Below are positions 55,076 through 63,288 of a stretch of DNA of 64,000 nt, one piece after another (position 1 is the stretch's first letter; every line of letters starts with the position of its first letter). The position numbers and the translations under genes were made by a program. The stretch lies in contig CM077002.1 in the NCBI GenBank assembly GCA_039090855.1, forward strand, positions 85,750,194 through 85,814,193, written 5' to 3'. The DNA comes from Macrothele yani. Lineage: Eukaryota > Arthropoda > Arachnida > Araneae > Macrothelidae. The notes below the pieces were generated by a model, which saw only the letters and a program-made list of their open reading frames with translations, was not told the origin of the DNA and searched no databases.

Positions 55076-55535
55076 TGTGGCGTAAAAGAGGTCTTGTCTT
55101 GACCTTTACGCTAACTTAAAATGTCAACATACCAATAAATTAGTTCCTAAATGAAAGAAACTTTAACGGCCAGACTAAACATGTAAACAGAAGTCAACTT
55201 ACGGAAAATTATCACAACACTCTTTTCAATAATCATCAATTCATAATACAACGTTCTCATACAACTCTCTCGACGGTACAACGCTCGTAATAATCGCTCT
55301 CTATAATCGCTCTCTTGCAATAGATCAGTCGTCGTTTTTATCTCTTGCTCTTATCTTATAACAGGCATACGTCATGTGCCTCAATTATGTTGAGGCACAT
55401 GAATTATGTTGCCAAAACGTATTCGTTTGAGAAAAGATATTCCGTTAAGCGTGAAGAATACTCAGAATAAACTCAAGATTTACATAGGGAAAGAAACTAA
55501 AAAAGGAAAGTTAATTCAGAATATACGTCACGTCA
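55076..55535 (-). repeat. 3' LTR of the Ty3/gypsy element
   Basis: It matches 62,827-63,288. On the plus strand it starts TGTGGCGTAAAAG and ends ATATACGTCACGTCA. Compared with the other LTR it lacks about 43 bp near 55,210, has a different short repeat near 55,310 and carries a local palindrome at 55,373-55,401. Confidence 0.92.
55373..55401. repeat. palindrome in the 3' LTR
   Basis: CATGTGCCTCAA, loop TTATG, then the exact complement TTGAGGCACATG. The partner LTR reads CATGTGCATTCAACCTCAAT at this place, so the palindrome is a local change in this copy. Confidence 0.9.
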
Positions 55536-55577
55536 TCTCCCTCGTAATTCCTTTTTTTTTTTTTTTTTTTTTTTTTT
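55536..55577 (-). other. purine tract and long homopolymer before the 3' LTR
   Basis: The minus strand reads GAGGGAGA immediately before the LTR start, a plausible polypurine tract for plus-strand priming. It is preceded by about 26 A (T on the plus strand, 55,552-55,577). Confidence 0.6.
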
Positions 55578-56627
55578 TGCCAAAAACCTATCAATTTTGT
55601 AGAAGTATCCTTTCAAACAATCTAATCATTCATTCAACCTTTCAGATAAGAACTTACAACAAAGATGAAGAGATTTGTTGATCTGTTGCTGTAACTGACT
55701 TCTCAGTACATATAGTCTGTAGACATCAATAGTTCAATAAACATTCATAGAAAACTTTCTGTAAGATATCAAATGTTCATTTTATACTTCGTGATCAATA
55801 CTTTGTCAATACGTGTGGAGAACACTCATCAATATACATATAAGTAGCATAGTAGTCAAAAAACTGCGTATGGCAGGAAAAAAAACTACAACATTTTTAA
55901 CGTGATTAATTACACATTCGTCCACTCCTGATAACTTCTCAGGGAAGACCAAACATTCAACCTAAGTTAAGTGAATATTGTAATACAGTGTAAATTTAGT
56001 TAGTTGAAAAAACTGCACTTGCAGAAAAAAATTCAACACCAACTCAACAAGTGTCAAGCAGAAAAAAGGTTAGACATGGAACAACAACACAAAAGCCTTT
56101 AATTGAGCACTTGGCGACCAGGGCCGACTTCGAACTACTCCCATGCATTCGCACATCGAATTTTGAGATGGGATAGGGGAAACCCTGGAAAACCCTATCC
56201 TGGGAGTGAAATCTTTATAAATATCCACAAAGGCAATGCTGATTTTCATGTTATGCCGAAAAGACAACATGCACAAAATGAATTGATAAACAGTTTTGTA
56301 CTAAAAAAAAGATTAATGTGGCGTCACACCAAAAAAACAAAAAAAAAAAACATTACATACTGACAAGATAATGAATGCGATATTTTGTCTTCAAAGTTTG
56401 TCAAAAAAAAAAGTTCTGTGATATTTTGAGCACAGAGAAAAATTCAAATAAATGGCCTTTATAAGGCAAAGTTCTATGATATTTGTTTGTCCTCACATTT
56501 TGTGATAAAAGTTCAGTGATTTTGGTTTTTCTTGAGGACAGAAAAGTTCAAATAAATAGTCTTCACAGAGCAAAGCTCTACATTGTAAAAAGTTCCTTTG
56601 AGCTTAAAGGTCAAGAGAAAAAAACTT

Positions 56628-57834
56628 TTAACAGTACCTGTTGCTCGCAAAGAATAATCGTGTGCGGACACGCTTATGTTGTTGTCGGGGCGACAACGGT
56701 ACTTTCGAGGCTTCACGCTTCGCAGGCTGAGGTTGCAAGTCACTGGATCGCCGGGATGTGTCAGGAATTCCCGCGGACAAGGCAAGCTGACCAGAAGAGG
56801 CAGGGTCATCAGGCTGTCGCAAGGAAGTCTCAGGCTGGAGCGAAGAGGTCTCAGGCCGGAACGAAGAGGTCTCAGGCTGGAGCAAAGAGGTCTAAGGCTA
56901 GATCAAGGAGGTCTCAGGCTGAATCAAGGAGGTCTCAGGCTGAATCAAGGAGGTCTCAGGCTGGATCAAGGAAGTCGCAGGCTGGCTTGGAGACGAACCC
57001 GGAATCTGAGAAGGATGAAGATCAGGTCGTTTCTTTGGTGGTCGAAGAAGCGGTATAAAACTTGAAGGGCGCTTCCGTGAACGACGAGGAACGGTGGAGG
57101 AAGGATGATGAAATGTCAGTTCTTGGCTCCGTCCGTTCCGAGCGAAGATTCCAAGGACGAAAACCTGGCGGATACAAATGCTGGACTCTATGTCTATATT
57201 GTAGCCCAACACTAGAAGTTGCACTAGGAGAGTGTGGAACAGGAGGGGGAAATTCAGGCGGCGGACGCTTTGTAGGTTGAAATGGCACAGATGGCGAAAG
57301 AGGACGTTTTTGCACTACTGCCGATTGATCAAATGTTCCTGAAGTAGGAAGCTGCTAAGCAGAAACAGAAGGAAAGATTTTTGTTCTTGGAGACTGAAGA
57401 ACCTCAACAATATTGGCTGATGATTCAGATTCAGTAAGAGGTACGACTCTTTTAGGCACAGGAGAGATGGAACTGCCTGATGATGAAATGTCAGTTCTTG
57501 TTCGCTTTAAGTTTTTTGATTTAAAACCAAACGGAGGCACTATACGTGAAGAAGTAAATGGAGAGATTGGAGTATGAGAAGCAGATGAAAAAGAACCTCG
57601 TTGCACACGACAAGAATATCCAGAGGAACTGGAAGCACTAGAACTCTCGTCTTTTGAAAAGGCAGGAGACGGAGGAGTTGAAATAATGACAGCACGCCGA
57701 GTGAATGGAATAATGTCAGAATGTGAATCGTTAAGAGTAGAAGCAAAGATCCGCTCAGACGAATGTAGAGAATCGGACAGGACAGGGGTGGGGTCAATAA
57801 TTTCATCATCATTTATACATACTTGTGAAGTCAC
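56628..57834 (-). pseudogene. Ser/Pro-rich frame downstream of integrase
   Basis: After the integrase the minus strand carries low-complexity coding-like sequence. An open frame at 57,355-57,834 has PTPVLSDSLHSSERIFAST and SSASSSSGYSCRV. Further pieces down to about 56,630 are rich in Pro, Ser, Arg and in SLIQPET repeats. It could be a C-terminal extension of Pol or a separate third ORF. It is not recognisably an envelope: no signal peptide or membrane segment is seen. At least two frame changes occur. Confidence 0.45.
56822..56990. repeat. 21-bp minisatellite, about 8 units
   Basis: Units like AGGTCTCAGGCTGAATCAAGG (21 bp) with substitutions. The length is a multiple of three and the minus strand reads PETSLIQ per unit, so the coding frame survived expansion. 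The Arg-rich plus-strand frames across it are shadows. Confidence 0.93.
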
Positions 57835-58016
57835 ACCCTCTGCCTGAGGATTTCTACTAGATTTAGGGTTAATATTTGCATAGTGCTTCTAATAACCCAT
57901 TTCCTACATTGCTGCACATGGGCAGAATGTAGGGAGCCATCTGGCTTCTTTAATATGACATTATCATTGTACACTTCTACCAATTCAAAGGGGCCTTCAT
58001 ATAAAGGTGCAATTTT

Positions 58017-61000
58017 TTAACGAATGTGTGCATCGGAGGATTGGAAATGAGTTTCCAATAAGACCAGATCTCCAACTGCGAGATCTGGTTCCCTCCGTTT
58101 CGCATTATAGTGCCTAGCTTGGTTTAATTGAGCTCGACTGATAGCAGTCCGTGCCTTTTGAGCAAATAGTTTTACAGAATCAGGTGTTGGGCTTTGGTTG
58201 ATTTCATCGATAATGCCAGTTAAATTCTCAAAAGGGGTGCGGATTTTGCGCCCTAGAGAAAGTTCAGCGGGCGTAAGCCGTGTTGATTCATGAAATGATA
58301 TGCGAAGGGCGAAACAAAACATTTCAACATGTTCTTCCCAACGCTCATGATTATTGCCAATGAAGGTTGAGATCATCTTTAGTAGTGTTCTATTCACACG
58401 CTCAGCCGGATTGGCTTCAGGGTGATATGGACTTATGAATTTATGTTTGATTTGAAGCCTCGCACACATTCGCTCAAATAACTCCGAAATGAACTGAACC
58501 CCGTGGTCCGAGACTACGGTACGGGGACAGCCAAATCGAGTGAAAACATTATGTATTAGAGTATCACATATTACATCAGCCGTAGCTGCTTTAATGGGGA
58601 ATGCTTCCACCCATTTAGAAAAATTATCTGTAACAACTAAAATATAACGAGACTTAGTTTTAGTTGATAATGGAAAAGGGCCCAATAAATCTATAGAGAT
58701 AGTTTCAAAAACATAATTATTTCAACTACAAATAAGGTGACCAGCCGGTCGTTTATTATCATAATTGTACTTTTAACAGTACTCACATGAGCGAATGTAT
58801 GCGAGTATACTATTGTACATGCCCAACCAGTAGGCTACGTCTTGAAGCTTAGTACGAGTTATTCGTATGCCTAAATGGCCGGCAAGAGGAATATCATGAA
58901 ATTCGTATAATAAAGCCATGCGAAGAGACTGAGGTATCGCAGGGCGGAACTCAGCTCTCGAGTTTACAAATTTTTCATAATACAAAATGCCATCGAAGAT
59001 CTCATAATTTTGACTACGACCAGCTAAAGAAGGTTCATTAGGAGCAGAAGAACCAGCGAGTAAGAAATTATATATTTCCCCAAAATCAGGATCATTCGGC
59101 AGTTTAGAAATTATTTGCTCCCTTGAAGTTATTTCCGAAAGAAGAAATAGGGAGGGAGGTTCAGTATCCGCCTGGGCACCAAAGCTGACCGGACAGCGAG
59201 ACAGTGCGTCAGGCAGTTGGTTTGACTTGCCAGGGCGATACTGAATTTGAACATTATATTCCTGAAGTCGAAGTGTCCATTTTAACAATCTTCGAGACAG
59301 ATTCTTTGCTGTGGTTAAATATTGTAATGCCGAATGATCCGTAATAACATTGACAGTTAAATGATTGAGATAGCATTTAAATTTGGTGACAGCAAATAAA
59401 ATGGTTAAGCATTCTCGTTCAGTAGCAGAGTAATTATGTTTTGCTTTATTAAGAATTCGAGAGGCATATGCAATAGGATGCCCTCGTTGAGATACAACAG
59501 CTCCTAGACCAACACCTGATGCATCGGTGAAGATATTAAATATTTCGGCATGGTTAGGAAAGGCTAATACAGGTGGCGAAAATAAGGCATGTTTAAGAGT
59601 ATTAAAGGCAGTCTCTGCCTCTGTGGACAAAACAAAGTGTCTATATTTTTGTTTCAAAGCAAATAAAGGTTCGCATAGAGTAGCGTACCCCGGAACAAAC
59701 TGTTGGTACCACCCCGTCATGCCCCAAAATCGCGACAACTCTTTCGCCGACTTAAGCCTCGGAAAGTCCGAAATTAGCTTCACCTTTGAGTCATCAGTTA
59801 GAAGACCTTTAGGGGTAATTTTCAATCCGAGATATACAAGTTCGTCCCGGCCAATTTGACACTTGCCAGGCTTTAAAAGTCAAACCTGCATTATGTAGCA
59901 GTTGGAAAACTTGGTCCAACAGAGACAGATGCTGTTCAAAAGTTTCAGAAGAGACGATAATATCGTCCAGATAAACATGGACATTAGGTCCGAGCACAGG
60001 ACGTAAGACTGAGTACATTACGCGCTGAAACGTTGCTGGAGCATATGCCAAACCAAAGGGCATTTTTAGGAACTCATATGCTCCAAACGGGGTAATAAAT
60101 CCAGTTTTTTCTACAGAATCTGGATCGACAGCCACCTGCCAATAGCAACTAGCTAAATCCAAAGTTGATAGCCAGTTTGTTGACGATAAGTCCTGGAGAA
60201 TATCGCTAATTATAGGCAATGGGTAATTGATAGCTTTGGTTACCGCATTGAGTTTACGATAATCAATGACGAAGCGATACTCTCCAGATTGTTTTTTGGA
60301 ACAAGAAAAGCAGGTGCTACCCAAGGACTAAGTGATTCTTTAATTATCCCCGAATGAAGCATGTCCCGAATTTGTTTTTGGAACTCAGCTTTTTTCTGGT
60401 TCGGACATGGATAAGGTTTACATGCAATGGGTTTAGCTCCTTCCGTATCAATGGTATGATACACCACCTGTGTAAACCCTGGTTTATCAGAGAATAACCC
60501 TGGTCTACTGTGTAAAATCTGACCAAGTTCGTTTTTATGTTCAGGCAATAATCTGTCACTGGCAAGAACTGCAGAAAAATCAATTGGCTCTTCTGGGGTG
60601 GGAGGACTAATCTCAGGCATTAAGATTAGACCATGTTCGAAATCAAGTGTGAGCTTAAACATTTTAATGAAATCCACCCCCAGAATGCAATCCACGGGTA
60701 ACTCTTGGATTAAAAAGAAAGTATAAGAAACTTGAACTTTGCCAATTTTGAGAGGTAAATTAATTGATCCAGAGATTGCAAAAACATTATTGTCGGCACC
60801 TCGCAAACATTGCTGGGAGGGCTCGACACAAGCATTTGGAAACGTAGCAGCACAGAAATCAAAATTTAATGCCGAGATGTCAGATCCAGAATCAATTTTA
60901 GTCGACGCCACCACTTTGCCCAAGGTCACAAGAATATCAGGCAAAAGCGGAGCTTGAATAGTTAACAAGAGAGATTTGAGGTCTTCAGAAAAACGAGGAG

Positions 61001-61031
61001 ATAGACTCAACCCATCTACCTCCTGTTGAAG
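58017..61031 (-). pseudogene. pol polyprotein: protease, RT, RNase H, integrase (broken)
   Basis: The protease has KIDSGSDISALN (DSG active site, about 60,880), then ILGVDFIKMF. RT begins with KPYPCPNQKKAEFQ, IIKESLSPWVAPAFLVPK, shifts frame near 60,290, and continues RFVIDYRKLNAVT, MPFGLAYAPATFQRVM and VYLDDIIVSSE (YLDD, about 59,975). After a shift near 59,830 come FWGMTGWYQQFVPGYA and RNase H (FTDASGVGLGAVVSQRG, NYSATERECL, VITDHSALQYL). The integrase zinc finger is HDIPLAGHLG...CEYC (about 58,780-58,900). A break near 58,730 follows, then the integrase core with VTDNFSKWVEAFP, VVSDHGVQF and EANPAERVNRT. All catalytic motifs are present but three breaks separate them. The frame overlaps the end of gag in the -1 frame. 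Confidence 0.9.
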
Positions 61032-61037
61032 TTTAAA
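61031..61037 (-). promoter_or_regulatory. candidate -1 frameshift site at the gag/pol overlap
   Basis: The minus strand reads AAT TTA AAC TTC AAC AGG AGG TAG in the gag frame. The heptamer T TTA AAC fits the canonical X XXY YYZ slippery pattern and lies 12 nt before the gag stop. The pol frame is -1 relative to gag, is open across this point, and has no early ATG. A downstream stimulatory structure was not demonstrated. Confidence 0.65.
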
Positions 61038-61601
61038 TTGTCATGAAACTTATTAGAATGTCTAGATTGATTTTGGAAATGTGGCGAACCACCAGAACGT
61101 GCTGAATTGTAGTAACGTGCAGGAGAGGCAGCATTATTATCATTAGGCTGCTGGCCTTGCCCCCCAGCACGGTGTTTTGGATATGTCTTGTCAGCCGGGT
61201 AATAATTATCCCGGGGACGAGAAACTTTTGTGTCCTGATTTCCATAATGGCCAGGATGTCGCACCTCTGGTGCCCGACGATGCGGCGGCACGTATCTAGA
61301 CTGTTGATAGGCGTTTCTAGGCTGATTGAAAAATTGTCCTGGACGAATGTTCTGTTTTGGCTGCTGATATCTGTTGGTTTGAATATGAGGTTCATGGTAC
61401 TGCGTAGGTTGGCGGTACTCGAGAACCTGTGAAGATTGACCTTTGCTGTGGCGGTCTTCATAGACTCGAACGAGTTTTAAGCACTCGTGAATGGAGACAA
61501 GACGTCGAACTTCCAGATAATCCTGCAGGAAGGGATCTAGCTGCTGTAACAACGTGTCACAAATCTCAGACTCGACTGCAGCGGGATCTCATAATTTGTA
61601 A

Positions 61602-61605
61602 AGTC
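61602..61605. repeat. 4-bp target duplication of the miniature LTR element, left copy
   Basis: AGTC just before the left LTR; the same AGTC follows the right LTR at 62,190-62,193. Removing the element and one copy restores the gag frame across the site. Confidence 0.9.
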
Positions 61606-61767
61606 TGTGACGTACCTGCCAGCAGGACGCACACGACATAAAGGCAGATAGTAGTCAGAACAAACGTCCGCGTAGCTCAATTGGTAGAGTGACTTATTCC
61701 GGAATGAGGGGATCCGGGTTCGAATCCTGGCGTGGACAAAAATGACGGAGAAATTTACTTCGTTATA
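61606..61767 (+). repeat. left LTR of the miniature element
   Basis: 162 bp, starting TGTGACGTACCTGCCAGCAG and ending ATTTACTTCGTTATA. It is about 95 percent alike to the right LTR by eye. The differences include several in the tRNA-like part. Confidence 0.92.
61666..61737 (+). ncRNA. tRNA-like sequence in the left LTR
   Basis: 72 nt. The acceptor arms GTCCGCG and CGTGGAC pair over 7 bp (one G-U type). The D arm is GCTC-AATTGGTA-GAGT. The anticodon-like stem CTTAT/ATGAG has a 6-nt loop TCCGGA. The T arm is CCGGG-TTCGAAT-CCTGG. The pol III A box is TAGCTCAATTGG (61,673-61,684) and the B box GGTTCGAATCC (61,717-61,727, a perfect match). The short anticodon loop and its place within an LTR argue against a working tRNA gene; it is better read as a promoter-bearing tRNA-like element. 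Confidence 0.75.
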
Positions 61768-61768
61768 A

Positions 61769-61780
61769 TGGCGCCCGAAC
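61769..61780 (+). promoter_or_regulatory. primer-binding site of the miniature element
   Basis: TGGCGCCCGAAC, one base after the left LTR, is complementary to the 3' end of tRNA-Lys (as used by many retroelements). The host Ty3/gypsy element has TGGCGCCCGAA at 62,815-62,825 on the other strand. Confidence 0.85.
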
Positions 61781-62016
61781 TATCCGGATGACCCGACCGT
61801 TCAAAATATCACATTGGTGTGATGTCATTTCCACACCGCGAGATAGGAAAAATAAGAGAATCCCTTCTCCTGCGCTTCGAAAAATAAAAATGCGTGATGC
61901 TGCATTCCACACACCAGATTGACTGGGAGTTCTCAAGTGCACATTCTACAGTGGATGGCTGCCTGCAACGATTCATGGTCACGGCTGACCCGTGGGCCAT
62001 GCCCCCGGCCCCCTTT
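61781..62016 (+). other. non-coding interior of the miniature element
   Basis: No gag or pol similarity. A hairpin with GGTGTG (61,816-61,821) and CACACC (61,832-61,837) could serve packaging or dimerisation. Near the 3' end GGCCCCCTTTCGGGGG can fold and overlaps the purine tract. Confidence 0.55.
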
Positions 62017-62026
62017 CGGGGGTAGA

Positions 62027-62189
62027 TGTGACGTACCTGCCAGCAGGACGCACACGACATAAAGGCAGATAGTAGTCAGAACAAACGTCCGCCTAGCTGA
62101 ATTGGTAGAGTGACTTATTCCGGAATGAGGGGATCCGGGTTCGAATCCCGGCGTAGACCAAAAATGACGGAGAAATTTACTTCGTTATA
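62027..62189 (+). repeat. right LTR of the miniature element
   Basis: 163 bp, same ends as the left LTR. Directly preceded by CGGGGGTAGA, the likely polypurine tract. Confidence 0.92.
62087..62158 (+). ncRNA. tRNA-like sequence in the right LTR
   Basis: Same 72-nt layout as in the left LTR. The T arm pairs perfectly (CCGGG/CCCGG) and the B box GGTTCGAATCC is intact. The acceptor arms (GTCCGCC/CGTAGAC) have two mismatches and the A box is TAGCTGAATTGG. So the two LTR copies have drifted at different places. Confidence 0.72.
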
Positions 62190-62814
62190 AGTCGAACTGT
62201 TTCCAGGGCAAACGAGACTGGGTTATCTGACGCTCGCTGTCGCCAGGAAAACAGTTGTTGTGCAAGTCCGGCCTTATTGGTGCCAAAAGGAAAGACATCC
62301 AAAAAGTCAGCTCGAAATTGCTGATAGGAGCCCTCTGGGTTCATTCGACGCCACTGTCTGTACCAGACCTTTCCCGTGTCTTGCAAACATGTGCCAGCAA
62401 TAGGTATCTGACAGTCTTCAGGAACATTATAAAGGTCAAAATGATCGTCCAGATCCTCCAAAAACCTAAGCGAACCGCCGTTTCCCCTAAATATAATAGA
62501 ACCCGCATGGGGTACGTAATGAGCAAGAATTTTGCTCCTTCCCATCGGAGGTGGGGGAGTAAATATTTGTTGAGGCACTGCGGTCGAAGTACGCGGTACA
62601 TAAGCTTCGTACCTCGCGTATTCACTGTCTGGTAGGTCAGAACCGCAGGCCTGATATAGAGCGCTTGGTGAGTTATGAGGAACTCTATAATGCTGAATGC
62701 GTAAATTGTCATCTATAGAGTTATGAGCCTCATGGTTATGTTGATAGAAGAGACCGATAGGATCAGTTACGTTATCCATATTCCGTGACTTCTAGGAATC
62801 TGTTCGAGGGAAAA

Positions 62815-62825
62815 TTCGGGCGCCA
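62815..62825 (-). promoter_or_regulatory. primer-binding site of the Ty3/gypsy element
   Basis: The minus strand reads TGGCGCCCGAATTTTCCC starting one base inside the 5' LTR. The first 11 nt match the tRNA-Lys 3' end complement and the site of the miniature element. Confidence 0.8.
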
Positions 62826-62826
62826 A

Positions 62827-63288
62827 TGTAGCGTAAAAGTCTTGTCTTACTTTTACGCTAACTTAAAATGTCAACATACCAATAAATTAGTTCCTAAATG
62901 AAAGAAACCTTAACGGCCAGACGAAACATGCAAACAGAAGTCAACTTACGGAAAATGTCCTTAATTCACGATGGAATGCACTACTACTCTCCACACATTT
63001 ATCACACCATTCTTTTCAATAATCATCAATTCATAATACAACGTTCTCATACAACTCTCTCGACGGTACAGCGCTCGTAATAATCGCTCTCTATATAGTC
63101 GTCGTTTTTACCTCTTGCTCTTATCATATAACAGGCATACGTCATGTGCATTCAACCTCAATTATGTTGCCAAACGTATTCGTTTGAGAAAAGATATTTC
63201 GTTAAGCGTGAAGAATACTGAGAATAAACTCAAGATTTACATAGGGAAAGAAACTAAAAAGGAAAGTTAATCCAGAATATACGTCACA
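62827..63288 (-). repeat. 5' LTR of the Ty3/gypsy element
   Basis: 462 bp. On the minus strand it starts TGTGACGTATATTCTGG and ends TTTTACGCTACA (TG...CA). It is followed outside by AAGT (63,289-63,292). Confidence 0.93.

Larger units (their letters stand above)
61606..62189 (+). mobile_element. miniature LTR retroelement (TRIM) with a tRNA-like sequence in each LTR
   Basis: 584 bp in total: left LTR 61,606-61,767, primer site 61,769-61,780, non-coding interior, purine tract at about 62,017-62,026 and right LTR 62,027-62,189. It is flanked by AGTC. No protein is encoded, so it depends on another element. It is inserted in the opposite orientation in gag of the Ty3/gypsy element. Both start with TGTGACGTA (each in its own sense), make 4-bp duplications and share the primer site TGGCGCCCGAA, so Ty3/gypsy proteins of this type are the likely helpers (inference). 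The LTRs contain pol III type 2 promoter boxes, which is unusual. Confidence 0.9.
61016..62779 (-). pseudogene. gag protein, interrupted by the miniature element and one stop
   Basis: The N-terminal part at 62,779-62,194 begins MDNVTDPIGLFYQHNHEAHN. It has a capsid-like region (SLRFLEDLDDHFDLYNVPED, GKVWYRQWRRMNPEGSYQQF, FPFGTNKAGLAQQLFSWRQR). The miniature element at 61,606-62,189 interrupts it; without the insert the frame continues to 61,016. One TGA (61,589-61,591) stands where an Arg codon (CGA) is likely. The C-terminal part is rich in Gln, Asn, Arg and Tyr (QQPKQNIRPGQFFNQPRN) and has no CCHC knuckle. Gag forms the particle that packages the element RNA. Confidence 0.85.
55076..63288 (-). 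mobile_element. Ty3/gypsy LTR retrotransposon, 8.2 kb
   Basis: Complete structure on the minus strand: two LTRs, primer site, gag, pol (protease, RT, RNase H, integrase), a Ser/Pro-rich downstream frame and a purine tract. It is flanked by a 4-bp duplication, AAGT (55,072-55,075 and 63,289-63,292). RTE copy B is continuous across the site. Gene order with integrase after RNase H is Ty3/gypsy type. Several breaks in pol, one gag stop and LTR differences (including a 43-bp indel) show it is not young. It contains the 584-bp miniature element. Confidence 0.95.

Noticed and set aside
56483..57065. Plus-strand Arg/Ser/Gln-rich open frames
   Set aside because: Shadows of the 21-bp minisatellite within the minus-strand frame of the Ty3/gypsy element.
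57062..57280. Short plus-strand frames in the Ty3/gypsy 3' region as genes
   Set aside because: They run against the element's coding strand and have no recognisable domain.
61666..62158. Two genuine tRNA genes
   Set aside because: Both copies lie at the same position in two LTRs, have a 6-nt anticodon loop and arm mismatches, and no T-run terminator directly follows.
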